A stretch of 64,000 bases of DNA, from the NCBI GenBank assembly GCA_963853835.1, contig OY970820.1:81712909-81776908 (forward strand). Direction: 5' to 3'. Every line of letters begins with the position of its first letter. The stretch's first letter is position 1. The translations under genes and the position numbers were made by a program. The notes beneath the pieces are model-generated. The model was not told where the DNA came from, made no database searches, and saw nothing but the letters and a program-made list of their open reading frames with translations. This DNA is from Calendula officinalis. Its lineage: Eukaryota; Streptophyta; Magnoliopsida; Asterales; Asteraceae. Positions 22,969-33,362 of this stretch are shown piece by piece.

Positions 22969-25584
22969 TGTGACAACTCGATATTTCCGGTATGTAACTT
23001 CATTTCATTTCTAGAACTTTCCTTATTTAGGAAGTTTCTATTTTTAGACATTTCTATTTCTGGCATCCTAATACACAACAAACTTACATATTTTTACACC
23101 ATACATTAGTGTTTGACTATTTTAGTCAACACAACATTTTTATTTACTTATGGTGACACTTATGAACTTAAATCATTTCTAAAACAATAACTTAATCGGT
23201 TAAACAATAAACGTACAATTTAAATTAAAACATGACTCGAATTGAACGAACCATCAAAACCCGACCACCATGAGGCCGAGCACCTTGCTCGTGCCTTCCC
23301 TAGTTCGGCCTAACCCCATGTGGGTGAGGTTGAAGGCTTTTTCTTTTGATCTTATCATCTTATGATCGTATCTCCACCTTGTTTAAAAGACTCCTTGCCA
23401 TACTACAACTCTAAATCCAAGCCTAACTATAAATACATCTCATTTGTAAACCCTAAACCCCTTTTTGTTACCCTATTCGGCCGAGCAAGAACACCACCAT
23501 CTCCCTTCGTCCGTTCGTGATCAAGCAAGCAAGCAAACCCGATCATCCTTGATCCCTTGTTCGATCGTTTGAGGTATACCTAAACCTTTGTTCATGTGTT
23601 CTTTCTTTTTGTTTCGGTGTTAGTTCGAACCCGAGACCATGGCCTAATGCCAAATGATCTCGGTTGTGCATTGATTTCCCAAAACCCGTATCATGCTTGC
23701 ATGCTTACACTCGATCGTATGCATATAGGTGTGATTATGACTTGATTTGTTGCTAGATCCGTTGTTAGAACCCTAGATCTCTACTTTGACATGCTAAAAC
23801 CCTAGATCTAGAACCCTAGATTCGAACCCTAACCGATCTAGACACACTAAGCAGAACCTAGACTCGATCTAGACCAAACTAGAACCAAACCCTTATGGTT
23901 TCGGCCTAGCCGGCCAACCCTAACCGAATTACCCCCAAACCGAGCCTAGTTTGACTTAGATTAACCATAGTTGACCTTGGTTGACCGAATTGTATCATAA
24001 CCTAAACCCTAGCCGAAATCTAGAACATTTAAGTTGACTTTTGTTGACTTTCATTGACCAATGTTGACCCATAAGTCAAACCGGGTCAAGGCCGGTACTT
24101 GACCCAAACCGTGGACCCAAACCCGAATATCTAATCGGGCCAAGGCCCGTACTTGGCCCATATCGATCTACCTTAGTCTATCAGGCCCAAACCTTAGTTG
24201 GCCCATTAGTATCCAAGCTCATTTGGACCAAAGCCCAAACTTTTGGCCCATACATAACCAAACCGAACCCAATTGGGCCAAGCCCAACCGATGGCCCAAT
24301 CTAATTGGACCTAAGCCCAATAAGAGGCCCAAGTGGCCCAACCTAGTGGCCCATTTAGGCCATTAGGCCCAATAGGCCCAATCTAGGCCCAATAAGCCTA
24401 ACGCAAGCCCATTTCATTTCATTTCATTTCGAAGCCCATTTCATTTCATTTCATTTCATTTCGGCCCATTAAGGCCCAATGATCCAAGTTCATTCGATGT
24501 CACAAAACGTAAAACATAAATTGCATATCATTTAACTTATATCGTATATAGAATCGCCTGTATTAGCTTAGTCTAATTAGTAGTTAAATCATTTAGGAAG
24601 CTAGGAGTCTCTGAAGGATTCCTCTGTCCTAAGTACTGTGTTGCTAAGCTTTGCCAGGTGAGTCCACAGACCCCTTTTACTCTTTTACTGTTTTTATAAA
24701 CTTTAGGGTGGAAAACATAAACAACAGCTATTGTTTTACTATGACTGTACAACATTTATATTTTCATTATCGTGTTGGCATGACAAACAATTATTATACT
24801 GGACTAAGGTTTGCCAGCAATCATTAACTAGTGGATCTAGACCATGGATATGCAGATAGTACTATTGGCCGACACTCATCCTCCCATCGAACGTTAGATC
24901 ATTACTTGGTTTATCCAAGACATCTCCGGGAGTGTATATCCATAAAATAACGATAACATAATGGAGTTGAAGTGTTGATTGTGGACTTAGGGGTTGGTAT
25001 ATTAACTCAATAGACTAGCTACCTGTTGGGGATAACAGTTCATGCGATGTCAAACATAACCATTTGTTTAACACTTTTTCATAAACATAACTAGTAGTTG
25101 TAGATATTCTACAACTACACTAAACATTTCATACTTACTACTCATATCATATGAGTGTTAAACTTTATACTTTTCGGTCATAAAACATTCTCTTAACAAA
25201 CATTTTTGGGTAGCAAAACACTTTACTTTATTTTACTTTAACCCTGTGGATTCACTCAACATTATTGTTGACCTTTTTATTCTTTTATGTTTTCCAGGTG
25301 ATTAGGTGCAGTGGATTGGAGGATATGAGCATTGGGATTGTCGTGAGCCATGATTAAAACATTAAGTTTACGAACAATCATTTCATTTCAAAACAATTTC
25401 TATTTTAGGAAACATACTATTTTTGGAAACTTTCTACTTTTGGAAAGTGAAACAATCTTCTATTTTTCGTTATTGCGTGGTTGTTTGTTACTTAATTTTT
25501 TCTATGTTGTCATGAACGTTACACCCTCGTTCTTCCGCAAAACATTTTAAATGAAGTAAAACTCATTTTTGGCGGGGTGTGACA
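22969..25584 (+). repeat. 3' LTR of the Tekay-like element
   Basis: 2,616 bp, very similar to 14641-17276. The length difference comes mainly from one fewer CCCATTAAG-type unit and shorter TTTCA tracts (near 24,350-24,460). Confidence 0.93.
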
Positions 25585-27057
25585 CCTTACTCGCCGGACC
25601 TTCCTCCAGTTAGCAAGACTCCTATCTGATGACGGACTATGGGTCGACGCCCAATTATCCTCATCCCAAGTGGCCGGGGATCCCCCGCATCACCCCCACA
25701 CTATCACTCATCATAACTCATCAAGTTATTTCATCTAAGCCCTTGGCTATCACGTCAATCATCAAAAAAGTTAGTTATCTAATAATAACTATATATAACT
25801 GGTTCACCATAGTGTGAACGTACATGTACAGTCCCATGGACTCGATCATAAGCAACCCACATCTATATCCACATCAATGAACCCTAGGAGGTCCATATCT
25901 ACTCACTTCATAAGATATGTTTCTTATTTTATCGATATCACAATACTTTTATCTCTTCGTTGACTGTAATACACAATTATTATTAGACTCATCATGTTCA
26001 TTTTCATATATATTCGTTCTTTACTTTTATTAGTAAATCTTACTTTTATTTTCATATATATTCGCTCTACATACTTTCATACATTTTCAGTCACTATCTT
26101 TATCAAAATATTTATTAATAAAGACCCATAAAATATCATATGTATTTTCAAAACTATTTGCTATGTACTCAGTTTAAAAGTCTCATGTACTCACCTTAGC
26201 AATAGCTAAATCCATATCGTGTTTATCAATACGAATCCTTGCTTCCCGCCCCTTTGGAATATCTCCAACTTTTAGGTCCTTTCAACCTATCAACATAATC
26301 ATCACATTTCGAATTATCATCCATAACTAGACATCATCTAATGTCATCATAATCAACCCCAACCACCAAGTTCACCAACTTGGTGGAGATCCATAAACCC
26401 TAGTTCATACAACTACTTCCAAGTTGCAAATTAACCATAGATCCATGGTCTACATACTTCCTATGGGTGTTCTACACCCTCATTACCCATCTTTAACAAG
26501 ATTCCAACACTCACATTCAAAATTATCATTTTCCCCGAATCTTGTTTACAAAACTAACTAGGAGATGAAAATACCTTAGATCTTTAACAAGGCTTGAAGA
26601 TCTCCATAAATGGTGGTGTTCTATGCCCAAGAACAACTAAAATCGCCCCCAAGAGCTCCCAAAATCGGCTGCACCTTTGGAGTGGAGAGGAAATGGTCAA
26701 AAACCCTAAAATCCCGTTTTTATGCTGTCTGGCAGTCTTCGTGGCACGAACCCAAAACTTCGTGGCACGAGGTTTGGCGGGTTGCTTACTCGCGACACGA
26801 ATCCAAATCTTCGTGTCAGCGGCGACACGAAAACGAGTTTCTGTCTCACTTCGTGACACGAGTCCAAATCTTCGTGCCACGAAGTTGTGCAGGTCTACAC
26901 TTTTTGTATTCCTTTTCGACATGGTTTCGTCCATAACTTTCTCGTACGATGTCCAAATAACACGAAACCAATTCCTACGTTCTTTAAACGATTTATCCTT
27001 ATTTATCATCTTTTTATAAAATTTATTTATTTACAAAATTTGGGTCGTTACAACGAA

Positions 27058-27750
27058 AATGAAGACCTAGTTGATAGATTGAGTTACCAACGAATGGTGG
27101 GGAAACTGATATATCTATCACACACTCATCCAGACATAGCATATGTCGTAGGAGTAGTAAGTCAACATATGCACAAACCTCAAAAACCTCACATGGAAGC
27201 TGTCCGAAGGATCATAAGATATCTCAAAGGAACAACCGGACATGGAATCTTATTTAAACAAAATAATCATCTCGAGACCCAACTATATTCCGATGCGGAC
27301 TGGGCAGGAGACAAAAACAACAGAAGATCAACTGCAGGATATTTTACCCTTGTTGGTGGAAATCTTGTAACATGGCGTAGTAAAAAACAAAAAATGGTAC
27401 CCTTATCAAGTGATGAAGCAGAATTTCGTTGGATTGCAAGAGGAATAACTGAAGTATTATGGGTAAGGAGACTACTAACAACAATAGGTTTCCCTCCAAG
27501 AATCCCTAGTAAAGTATTTAGTGACAACGAAGCAGTAATTCAAATATCCAAAAACCCGGTTCAACATGATCGAACCAAACACATAGAAGTTGACCGACAT
27601 TTCATCAAAGAGAAATTAGAAGCAAATATAATCACTCTCCAGTTTGTATGGTCTGAAGATCAACTAGCCGATATCTTAACTAAAGCCGTTAACGGGAAAT
27701 CCCTACACGAGGTTCTTGGCAAGTTGAATTTTGGTGATCCCACCATTTAA
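27058..27750 (+). pseudogene. Copia RNase H, 3' end of the outer element's pol
   Basis: Continues the outer Copia RT after the 18.7-kb insertion. An open frame runs from NEDLVDRLSYQRMVGKLIYL to the stop at 27748. RT/RNase H landmarks in order are HTHPDIAYVVGVVSQHMHKP, IRYLKGT, the catalytic SDADWAG (near 27290), RSTAGYFTLVGGNLVTWRSKK, SSDEAEF, DNEAVIQISKNPVQHDRTKHIEVD and ADILTK. It looks intact but is cut off from the rest of pol. The longer frame that begins at 26887 runs through LTR sequence and is not its real start. Confidence 0.9.
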
Positions 27751-27762
27751 CTTCAGGGGGAG
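27751..27762 (+). other. Polypurine tract of the outer Copia element
   Basis: CTTCAGGGGGAG, directly between the RNase H stop codon and the 3' LTR. Confidence 0.88.
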
Positions 27763-27991
27763 TGTTAAACAAGAAAGTAAAGAGAAAAGGAAATTACCTC
27801 CATAGGACAGCAATCATCCTCAAAGTTTACAGCTATCATCCCACGATTCTAGGAATCAATATTACTGTGTTTCCTTTCTTTGTCATTCCTATTCTTGTAT
27901 AAATACCGATCGGTGGCTTCATTGTAAAACACACAAGTAATATATCAAATACAATTCTTATATACAGTGTTCTAAATTCATATAAACATCA
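27763..27991 (+). repeat. 3' LTR of the outer Copia element
   Basis: 229 bp, starts TGTTAAAC and ends ATCA. It keeps the canonical TG that the 5' copy has lost. Followed by CGACC, the partner of the CGAAC before the 5' LTR. Confidence 0.92.
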
Positions 27992-28049
27992 CGACCCAGG
28001 TTGCAATTTAGTTGGATTGGTTTTATCCGAACCAAATCACAAAAATATA

Positions 28050-28362
28050 TAATCCTAATAAAATAAGTGATACACTTTTCTATTTGGGGTAAATCAAAAT
28101 AAGTGATATATTTTGAAAAATTATCTTATTTGGCAAAAAAATAGTAGGACTCACACCTACTAACTATTTACTTTAACAAAGTGAAATAACTTATTTATCC
28201 TTACTTTTACTTTTAAATATTATTAACTCTACTTTATACAAAAAGTGTGAGACTCATTCCCTACTAACTATTCAATTAATCTAATTGAATCATTATTCTA
28301 ATCTTTTATTTAAAAACCATCAAACCTAAAATGGGTTACTTATTTTGAATGAGAGGAAGTAG
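28050..28362. mobile_element. Stowaway-type MITE, degraded copy
   Basis: Internal blocks (AAATAAGTGATACAC, TTTGGGGTAAATCAAAATAA, TAGTAGGACTCACACC) and the right end (TACTTATTTTGAATGAGAGG) match the family at 36103-36415. The left terminal CTCCGT is lost. Confidence 0.55.
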
Positions 28363-28728
28363 TTTATTTTAATTTTATACATGTGTTTTTAAATTTCATT
28401 ATCGATTCAAAATGTACCGGTATAGTCCGGTTTCTGCCGTTGCACACCCTTTATAGAAGGCAAATCCCAATTCCCAAACACCCTCTAAAGTTGTTGAAAG
28501 GAATCTATTTCTGCCGCAACGACGACGTTTTGCAGATTCGGTAGGTGCCTTCCTTTTTCTGGTTATTGTACTGTTTGCACATTTTAACCGAATCTTTTTC
28601 CGGGGAGTGGCACTCGGAATCTGTGGCACATCGGCGCAAGAACCGTATTTCTAAATTCTTCTTTCTAACTGAGCATAATCTGAGTGAGGGTTTCAGCGTG
28701 TTTGTGGGCGAGAAAGAGAGCGGTAACA

Positions 28729-30080
28729 ATGGATTCTAATGAAGGAAAGCTATTCATTGGAGGGACACCACCGAGGAAACCCTAAGTGATTACTTCAGCA
28801 AATATGGCGGTGTCTCTCAGACTGTTATCATGCGCGATAAGATCCACGCGGCTTTGGCTTTGTCGTTTTCTCAGACCCCTCCGTACTCGACTCTGTTCTT
28901 CAAGATAGACACACTATTGAAGGACGAATTGTAAGCAATTGTTTATTTCTAATCGCCATTCGATTTCGTATGTGATTGTTTTCTGATTAAAATCTCTAGT
29001 TTGTTGATTGTAAGAATGTATGCAATTCTGACATTGCATTTACAACTATGCATAAAATTTGTTGTTTTCATTGAACAGAATATATAATTGTATTAATTTG
29101 GCAACAATATCAGTTGTGTTGAACTAGAATAAGAATTGGCATCAAAGTCAACGCCATATAGCTGTGGTTATTGAAATTCGATCACCAGTGGCAATCTAAT
29201 TATATACCTTGTTTAATTCCATTTTGATTTTTTATTCTTTTATAATCTAATTATGCAAGTTTTTGTTAGGTGGAAGCTAAGAGAGCTTTATCCAGAGAAG
29301 AACAACAAACGTCTAGACCGGGAAATTACCGAACCAAAAAGATATTTGTTGGCGGATTGCCTTCCACCTTAACGCAAGAACAATTTCATCACTACTTTGA
29401 AACTTATGGTGAAATAACTGATGTGGTAATAATGTTTGACCAAAACACCAACAGACCTCGAGGATTTGGTTTCATTTCATTCGACACAGAAGATGCTGTT
29501 GAAAGAGTTCTTCAGAAAACTTACCATGAACTGAATAATAAACGTGTTGAGGTAAAAAGAGCACTTCCCGGTGTCGTCCTGTATAATAAACAAAGGGATG
29601 GTAAAAGACAGCAAAATGCTGGTGGTGGGTACCCACCATATTCAGGGTATGGTCAACCGGGTTACGGGTTTGGTGGGCCAAACCCTAATGCTGGGTATGG
29701 GGGATATGGGAGTTATGGTTTTGGTGGTCCTGCGGGAGCATTTGGTGGGTTGAAAGCTTCATGGGGTGGTCAGAGTCCTGGTTATGGTGTAAATATGGGT
29801 TATGGAGGTAATGCTTCTTGGAATGCTGCTGCAGGTGGTCAAACGGGTTTCTGCACCAATGAGTCAACCTGCAGGTGGTGGTTCGGGGTATGGTGGTGAA
29901 GCCTATGGTAGTAGTGACGGCTACAATGCCAACTCTAGTGGGTATGGGCCTGCGGGTGGTCGGTTTGGGCTAGGTGGCGATCAGCAAGGTTATAATGGGC
30001 AAACGGGCTACTCGGATGCATCTTGGAGAGCAGACTGGTGGAAAAGTTGTGGTTGGATCTTTAACAGTGATGGAGTGGGT
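28729..30080 (+). pseudogene. hnRNP-type two-RRM glycine-rich RNA-binding protein, broken
   Basis: Resembles plant heterogeneous nuclear ribonucleoprotein 1 / RBP1, a nuclear RNA-binding protein of pre-mRNA and mRNA metabolism. The start (MDSNEGKLFIGG, 28729) and RRM1 are recognisable, but a deletion near 28764 removes the bases before DTTEETL and shifts the frame, and a second deletion near 28842 removes part of the TGRPRG loop. An intron (28931-29269, GTAAGC..TTAG) joins VEAKRALSREEQQT. RRM2 is intact, with RNP2 KIFVGGLP and RNP1 RGFGFISF (about 29338-29575). The Gly/Tyr-rich tail (29615-30060) has a one-base slip near 29850. The retained intron argues against a processed copy: it is a gene or duplicate that recently broke. 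Alternative start use downstream could still give an RRM2 protein. Confidence 0.82.
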
Positions 30081-31158
30081 TCTAGTAGTTGTATGTCATT
30101 TTTTAAGTTTGCTGTAGTTATGCTGTGTATGTGTTTTTCTTCATTAAATGCTTCTATCTTTTTCATTGTTAAATGATTGTTGTAGTTAAAAAGTGATGTA
30201 TGAACTACCAAGCAAGAGTGGCCTACAGGTTATCGGCTAACAAATGTGTTTTTCATATTAATGAAAAGAACTTGAAAAGGTAAAAAAAGATGCAAAAAGA
30301 GTTCTCGGTACCAACAAGTTATAGAGGATTTGGCCCCACCAAATGACATCAGCCATTGCGTCAAACCCGCATTAAGAGGTTCGGCGCCATTGGTATAATT
30401 CCTATTTAAAAGGTTCTTTTTTATAAATTATGATTGGTTGGGGTCTTTTGGGATCTTAAACGACCATTGCGAGGTTAATGTTACAAAAATATTATAGAGT
30501 CAAAATAGTTATAACAATGCTATAACTCGTGTTGGGTACATTTTGCTTTAATGACATTGCTATATCATGGCTAAGAAACTCTCGTTTGATAGATGTTTAA
30601 CAGTTAACGTGTACTACTATATGACACTTTATTATGCACTAGCTGGTACCCGCGCAATGCGGCGGCGAGTACCGTGTAATTATAATTTGCAGCGGTGATC
30701 CTGATGGTGGTGACAGTAGTATTGGTTGTGGGTGATGGAGCATCGTGACAATGGGCCGCGGCATTAGTGATTGTTGTGGTGGGTGATTGTGGCATTGGTG
30801 GTCAAGTTGTATTTTGACGATCTATAATTTCACAATTTGTTGAATGTTTACTAATTCTTGCAAGTTATTCTTATTTTAGTTCATTCGTATTTTGGAGTTT
30901 ATTTGTACAACTAATCACCGAACTACCGTAGCAAGCACATGTGACAATTTCAACATTGCATGCTTATAAATTTTAGCATTAAAATTATGTTTTATCTCTC
31001 AAAGATATAGATATTAGCTTCATGAAAACTTGCTAACAGGTTGCAAGTTGTCAAAACTCAAAAGTAATGCAAAACCTTCAAAACATAATGCGAAGTATGA
31101 TATACTTGATCAATTCAAAGTGACGCAACCAGTACCCTATGTTACCCATTAACACATT
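30081..31158. other. Intergenic DNA
   Basis: No gene is supported. A Helitron-type terminus lies at 30639-30667. The short minus-strand frame at 30604-30795 is a low-complexity Thr/Ala/Asn frame in CAC/GTG-rich DNA. Confidence 0.6.
30639..30667 (-). mobile_element. Helitron 3' terminus
   Basis: The minus strand reads CCGCATTGCGCGGGTACCAG followed by CTAG and then T. A GC hairpin (CCGC...GCGGG) a few bases before CTAG, inserted between A and T, is the classic plant Helitron 3' end. The 5' end should lie at higher coordinates and was not located with confidence. Confidence 0.65.
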
Positions 31159-31315
31159 TGTTAACCGAATTATATTTTAGTATAAATATATTGTATATAT
31201 TCTAGAATATTCTGGTAAATATCCTTTCCTACTTTAGGGGAAAAGATTTGTATTGTAACACTATATATATCTTGGTAAATCAATAAAGAGAGCAAGGATT
31301 TTACACCACTTAACA
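31159..31315 (+). repeat. 5' LTR of the short Copia element
   Basis: 157 bp, TGTTAACCG to CTTAACA. No primer-binding site follows; the next bases, CGAACACCACTTC, already belong to a deleted interior. Confidence 0.9.
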
Positions 31316-31330
31316 CGAACACCACTTCTT

Positions 31331-31955
31331 ATGACTTCCTCAATGACCCACCTCCATCTCCTAATTACTTGTCTCATATATCTACCACTGTCAACCCTAC
31401 ACATGGCCTATCTTCTAGTACACCTACACCTCCTAGTTCGCCCCCTAATATGTCGAATCCTAATCCACCCGCACACCCGCCACCTCCCCCTTCTCGGGCC
31501 GACGCACCTGCTGCCCCAATCCTGAACACCGCCAACACGACAAATCCCACTCCTACCGATGCTACATATTCACACCACCCCATGCAAACTCGTTCCAAAA
31601 GCGGTATTTTTAAACCTAATCCCAATCTATCTCTTCACACTCAAACCATCTCTCCAATACCCTCCAACCCCAAACTTGCCATGCTAGACCCTAACTGGAA
31701 CTTTGCCATGACCACTGAATTTAATGCTTTACTTAAACAGAATACGTGGGATCTAGTTCCCCGACCAATGGACACGAATATCATACGATGTCATTGGATT
31801 TTCCGGCACAAATTTAAAGCCGATGGTTCATTGGAAAGATACAAAGCACGGCTTGTCGTAAACATGAAAAACAAGAGGTTGGTATCGATTGTGACGAGAC
31901 GTTCAGTCCTGTCGTCAAACCAGCCAATATTCGCATTGTCCTATCTCTTTCATTA
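31331..31955 (+). pseudogene. Short Copia element: integrase-RT linker and start of RT
   Basis: A Pro/Thr/Ser-rich linker (TPPSSPPNMSNPNPPAHPPP, about 31425-31480) precedes the conserved HHPMQTRSKSGIFKPNP block and the first RT blocks (FNALLKQNTWDLVPRP, IFRHKFKADGSLERYKARLV). A slip near 31865 destroys the frame, ending at 31955. Confidence 0.85.
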
Positions 31956-31969
31956 GGACGAAATTGACC

Positions 31970-33170
31970 GATTCACCAACTTGATGTCAAGAACGCCTTT
32001 CTTCATGGCGACCTAAATGAAACGGTCTATATGCATCAACCTCCCGGTTTTACTAATCGTTCTTTTCCAGGTTATGAATGCAGATTACGCAAGTCTCTTT
32101 ACGGACTCAAACAAGCACCACGGGCGTGGTACCAACGGTTCGCCAACATCTTCTCAAAATCGGATTTACATGTAGCAAAAGTGATAACTCTTTATTCATA
32201 TATCATCACAACAATGATACCGCATACCTACTACTCTATGTGGATGACATTGTCCTTACATCTTCATCAACAACATTGCAAACAACAATAATTGATGCTC
32301 TCAAAAAGGAATTCGAAATGACGGACCTCGGCCACCTTACGTATTTTTTGGGGATCTTCGTTCACCGTACACCCAAGGGCATGTTCTTATCCCAACAAAA
32401 GTATGCGGAATCTATATTAAAAAGAGCACACATGGAAACTTGTAATCCCGTCGCAACGCGGTTGATACATCTTCTAAATTGAGCGCCACTTCTAGCAACT
32501 TGTGCGACGATCCTACAACCTACCGGGCTACCGAAGCCTTGCCGGAGCATTACAATACCTGACATTTACACGGCCTGATATATCCTACGCGGTGCAACAA
32601 ATTTGCCTATTCATGCATGCCCCAAGAGAACTTCATTTCAATGCCCTAAAACGGATTCTACGGTACATCAAAGGCACGACTCATTTGGGTTTGCAACTAT
32701 ATCCCTCCACTCCCTCTCAACTAATTGCCTACACCGACGCCGATTGGGGCGGATGCCCGGACACCCGACGTTCAACATCGGGTGACAGTGTGTTTCTTGG
32801 CGATAATTTGATTTCATGGTCGGCAAAACGCCAACCCACCTTATCACGTTCTAGTGCTGAAGCAGAATATCGCGGTGTCGCTAATGTCGTTGCTGAATCA
32901 TGTTGGTTACACAACTTACTTCTCGAGCTACATACCCCACTACGACGGTCCACACTCGTTTATTGTGATAATGTTTCAGCCGTCTATCTTTCTGGCAATC
33001 CCGTTCAACATCAACGTACGAAACACATAGAGATGGATATTCACTTTGTTCGTGAGAAGGTTGCCTTAGGTCACATTCGCGTGTTTCATGTTCCGTCGGC
33101 TTATCGATATGCGGACATTTTCACCAAAGGCCTTCCACGACAATTGTTCCTTGACTTCCGGACAGTTTAA
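31970..33170 (+). pseudogene. Short Copia element: RT and RNase H
   Basis: RT resumes with HQLDVKNAFLHGDLNETVYM (31972). It contains KSLYGLKQAPRAWYQRF, a slip near 32150, then the catalytic LLYVDDIVLTS and YFLGIFVHR. A slip near 32460 leads into RNase H. The last frame (32502-33170, 222 codons) is intact, with ALQYLTFTRPDISYAVQQIC, TDADWGG, SSAEAEYRGVANV, NPVQHQRTKHIEMDIHF and ADIFTKGLP. The family copies element RNA and degrades the hybrid RNA strand. Confidence 0.9.
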
Positions 33171-33205
33171 GCATTCGGTCCCCTCCGGCTCAAACTGCGG
33201 GGGGC

Positions 33206-33362
33206 TGTTAACCGAATTATATTTTAGTATAAATATATTGTATATATTCTAGAATATTCTGGTAAATATCCTTTCCTACTTTAGGGGAAAAGATTTGTAT
33301 TGTAACACTATATATATCTTGGTAAATCAATAAAGAGAACAAGGATTTTACACCACTTAACA
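33206..33362 (+). repeat. 3' LTR of the short Copia element
   Basis: 157 bp, matching 31159-31315 except for AGAGAACAAGG versus AGAGAGCAAGG. It follows the GCGGGGGGC purine tract. Confidence 0.9.

Larger units (their letters stand above)
14641..25584 (+). mobile_element. Tekay-like Ty3/gypsy chromovirus, near full length
   Basis: This 10.9-kb element has LTRs at 14641-17276 and 22969-25584, TG..CA ends and an exact 5-bp duplication, cctta (14636-14640 and 25585-25589). Its order is PBS, an extra leader ORF, gag with two zinc knuckles, protease, RT, RNase H, integrase, a chromodomain-like C-terminus and PPT, which is the Ty3/gypsy order. The two LTRs are very similar, so the insertion is fairly recent. 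A few frameshifts and stops (18500, about 18808, 19927, about 20490) disable it, but most of pol is one 808-codon frame. It is inserted inside the LTR of the minus-strand gypsy element. Confidence 0.93.
8319..27052 (-). mobile_element. Ty3/gypsy LTR element on the minus strand, pol missing or decayed
   Basis: The LTRs are 8319-10570 and 14027-27052, the latter split by another element. The outer flanks are an exact 5-bp duplication, acgaa (8314-8318 and 27053-27057). Orientation is set by a perfect minus-strand tRNA-Met PBS (TGGTATCAGAGC, at 14012-14023) next to the right LTR and by a purine-rich PPT on the minus strand next to the left LTR. The 3.46-kb interior holds only a decayed gag. A full Tekay-type interior is over 5 kb, so this copy is deleted, heavily decayed or non-autonomous. 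Confidence 0.9.
14027..27052 (-). repeat. 5' LTR of the minus-strand gypsy element, split by a younger element
   Basis: Two pieces, 14027-14640 and 25590-27052, together match 8319-10570. The break falls at cctta, which occurs once in the intact LTR and twice here, around the inserted element. Total length is about 2.08 kb against 2.25 kb. The shortfall is a deletion of about 170 bp near 26045, where a TACTTTTATT stretch is rejoined. Confidence 0.88.
1626..27991 (+). mobile_element. Ty1/copia LTR retrotransposon, shattered by nested insertions
   Basis: The LTRs at 1626-1854 and 27763-27991 are both 229 bp and differ at about ten positions. They are flanked by CGAAC on the left and CGACC on the right, a 5-bp target duplication with one mismatch. 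Between them the Copia order PBS, gag, protease, integrase, RT, RNase H, PPT can be followed. It is interrupted by a MITE (3343-4152), a solo LTR (5673-7981) and a minus-strand gypsy element (8319-27052) that itself contains another element. Subtracting insertions and duplicated target sites leaves about 4.5 kb, a normal Copia size. The coding parts carry stops, a gag deletion and changed catalytic residues, so it is dead. Confidence 0.93.
31159..33362 (+). mobile_element. Young, internally deleted Ty1/copia element
   Basis: A 2.2-kb element with 157-bp LTRs (31159-31315 and 33206-33362) that appear to differ at one position. It is flanked by ACATT and CCATT, a 5-bp duplication with one mismatch. 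The interior starts in the middle of pol: PBS, gag, protease and integrase are all missing. RT and RNase H remain with frameshifts. The PPT (TGCGGGGGGC) is present before the 3' LTR. Near-identical LTRs point to recent insertion, so the deletion is young or the element was moved by proteins of a relative. Confidence 0.9.

Noticed and set aside
26887..27060. Upstream extension of the 287-codon Copia RNase H frame
   Set aside because: Codons before 27058 lie in the LTR of the gypsy element and join the RNase H only by chance.
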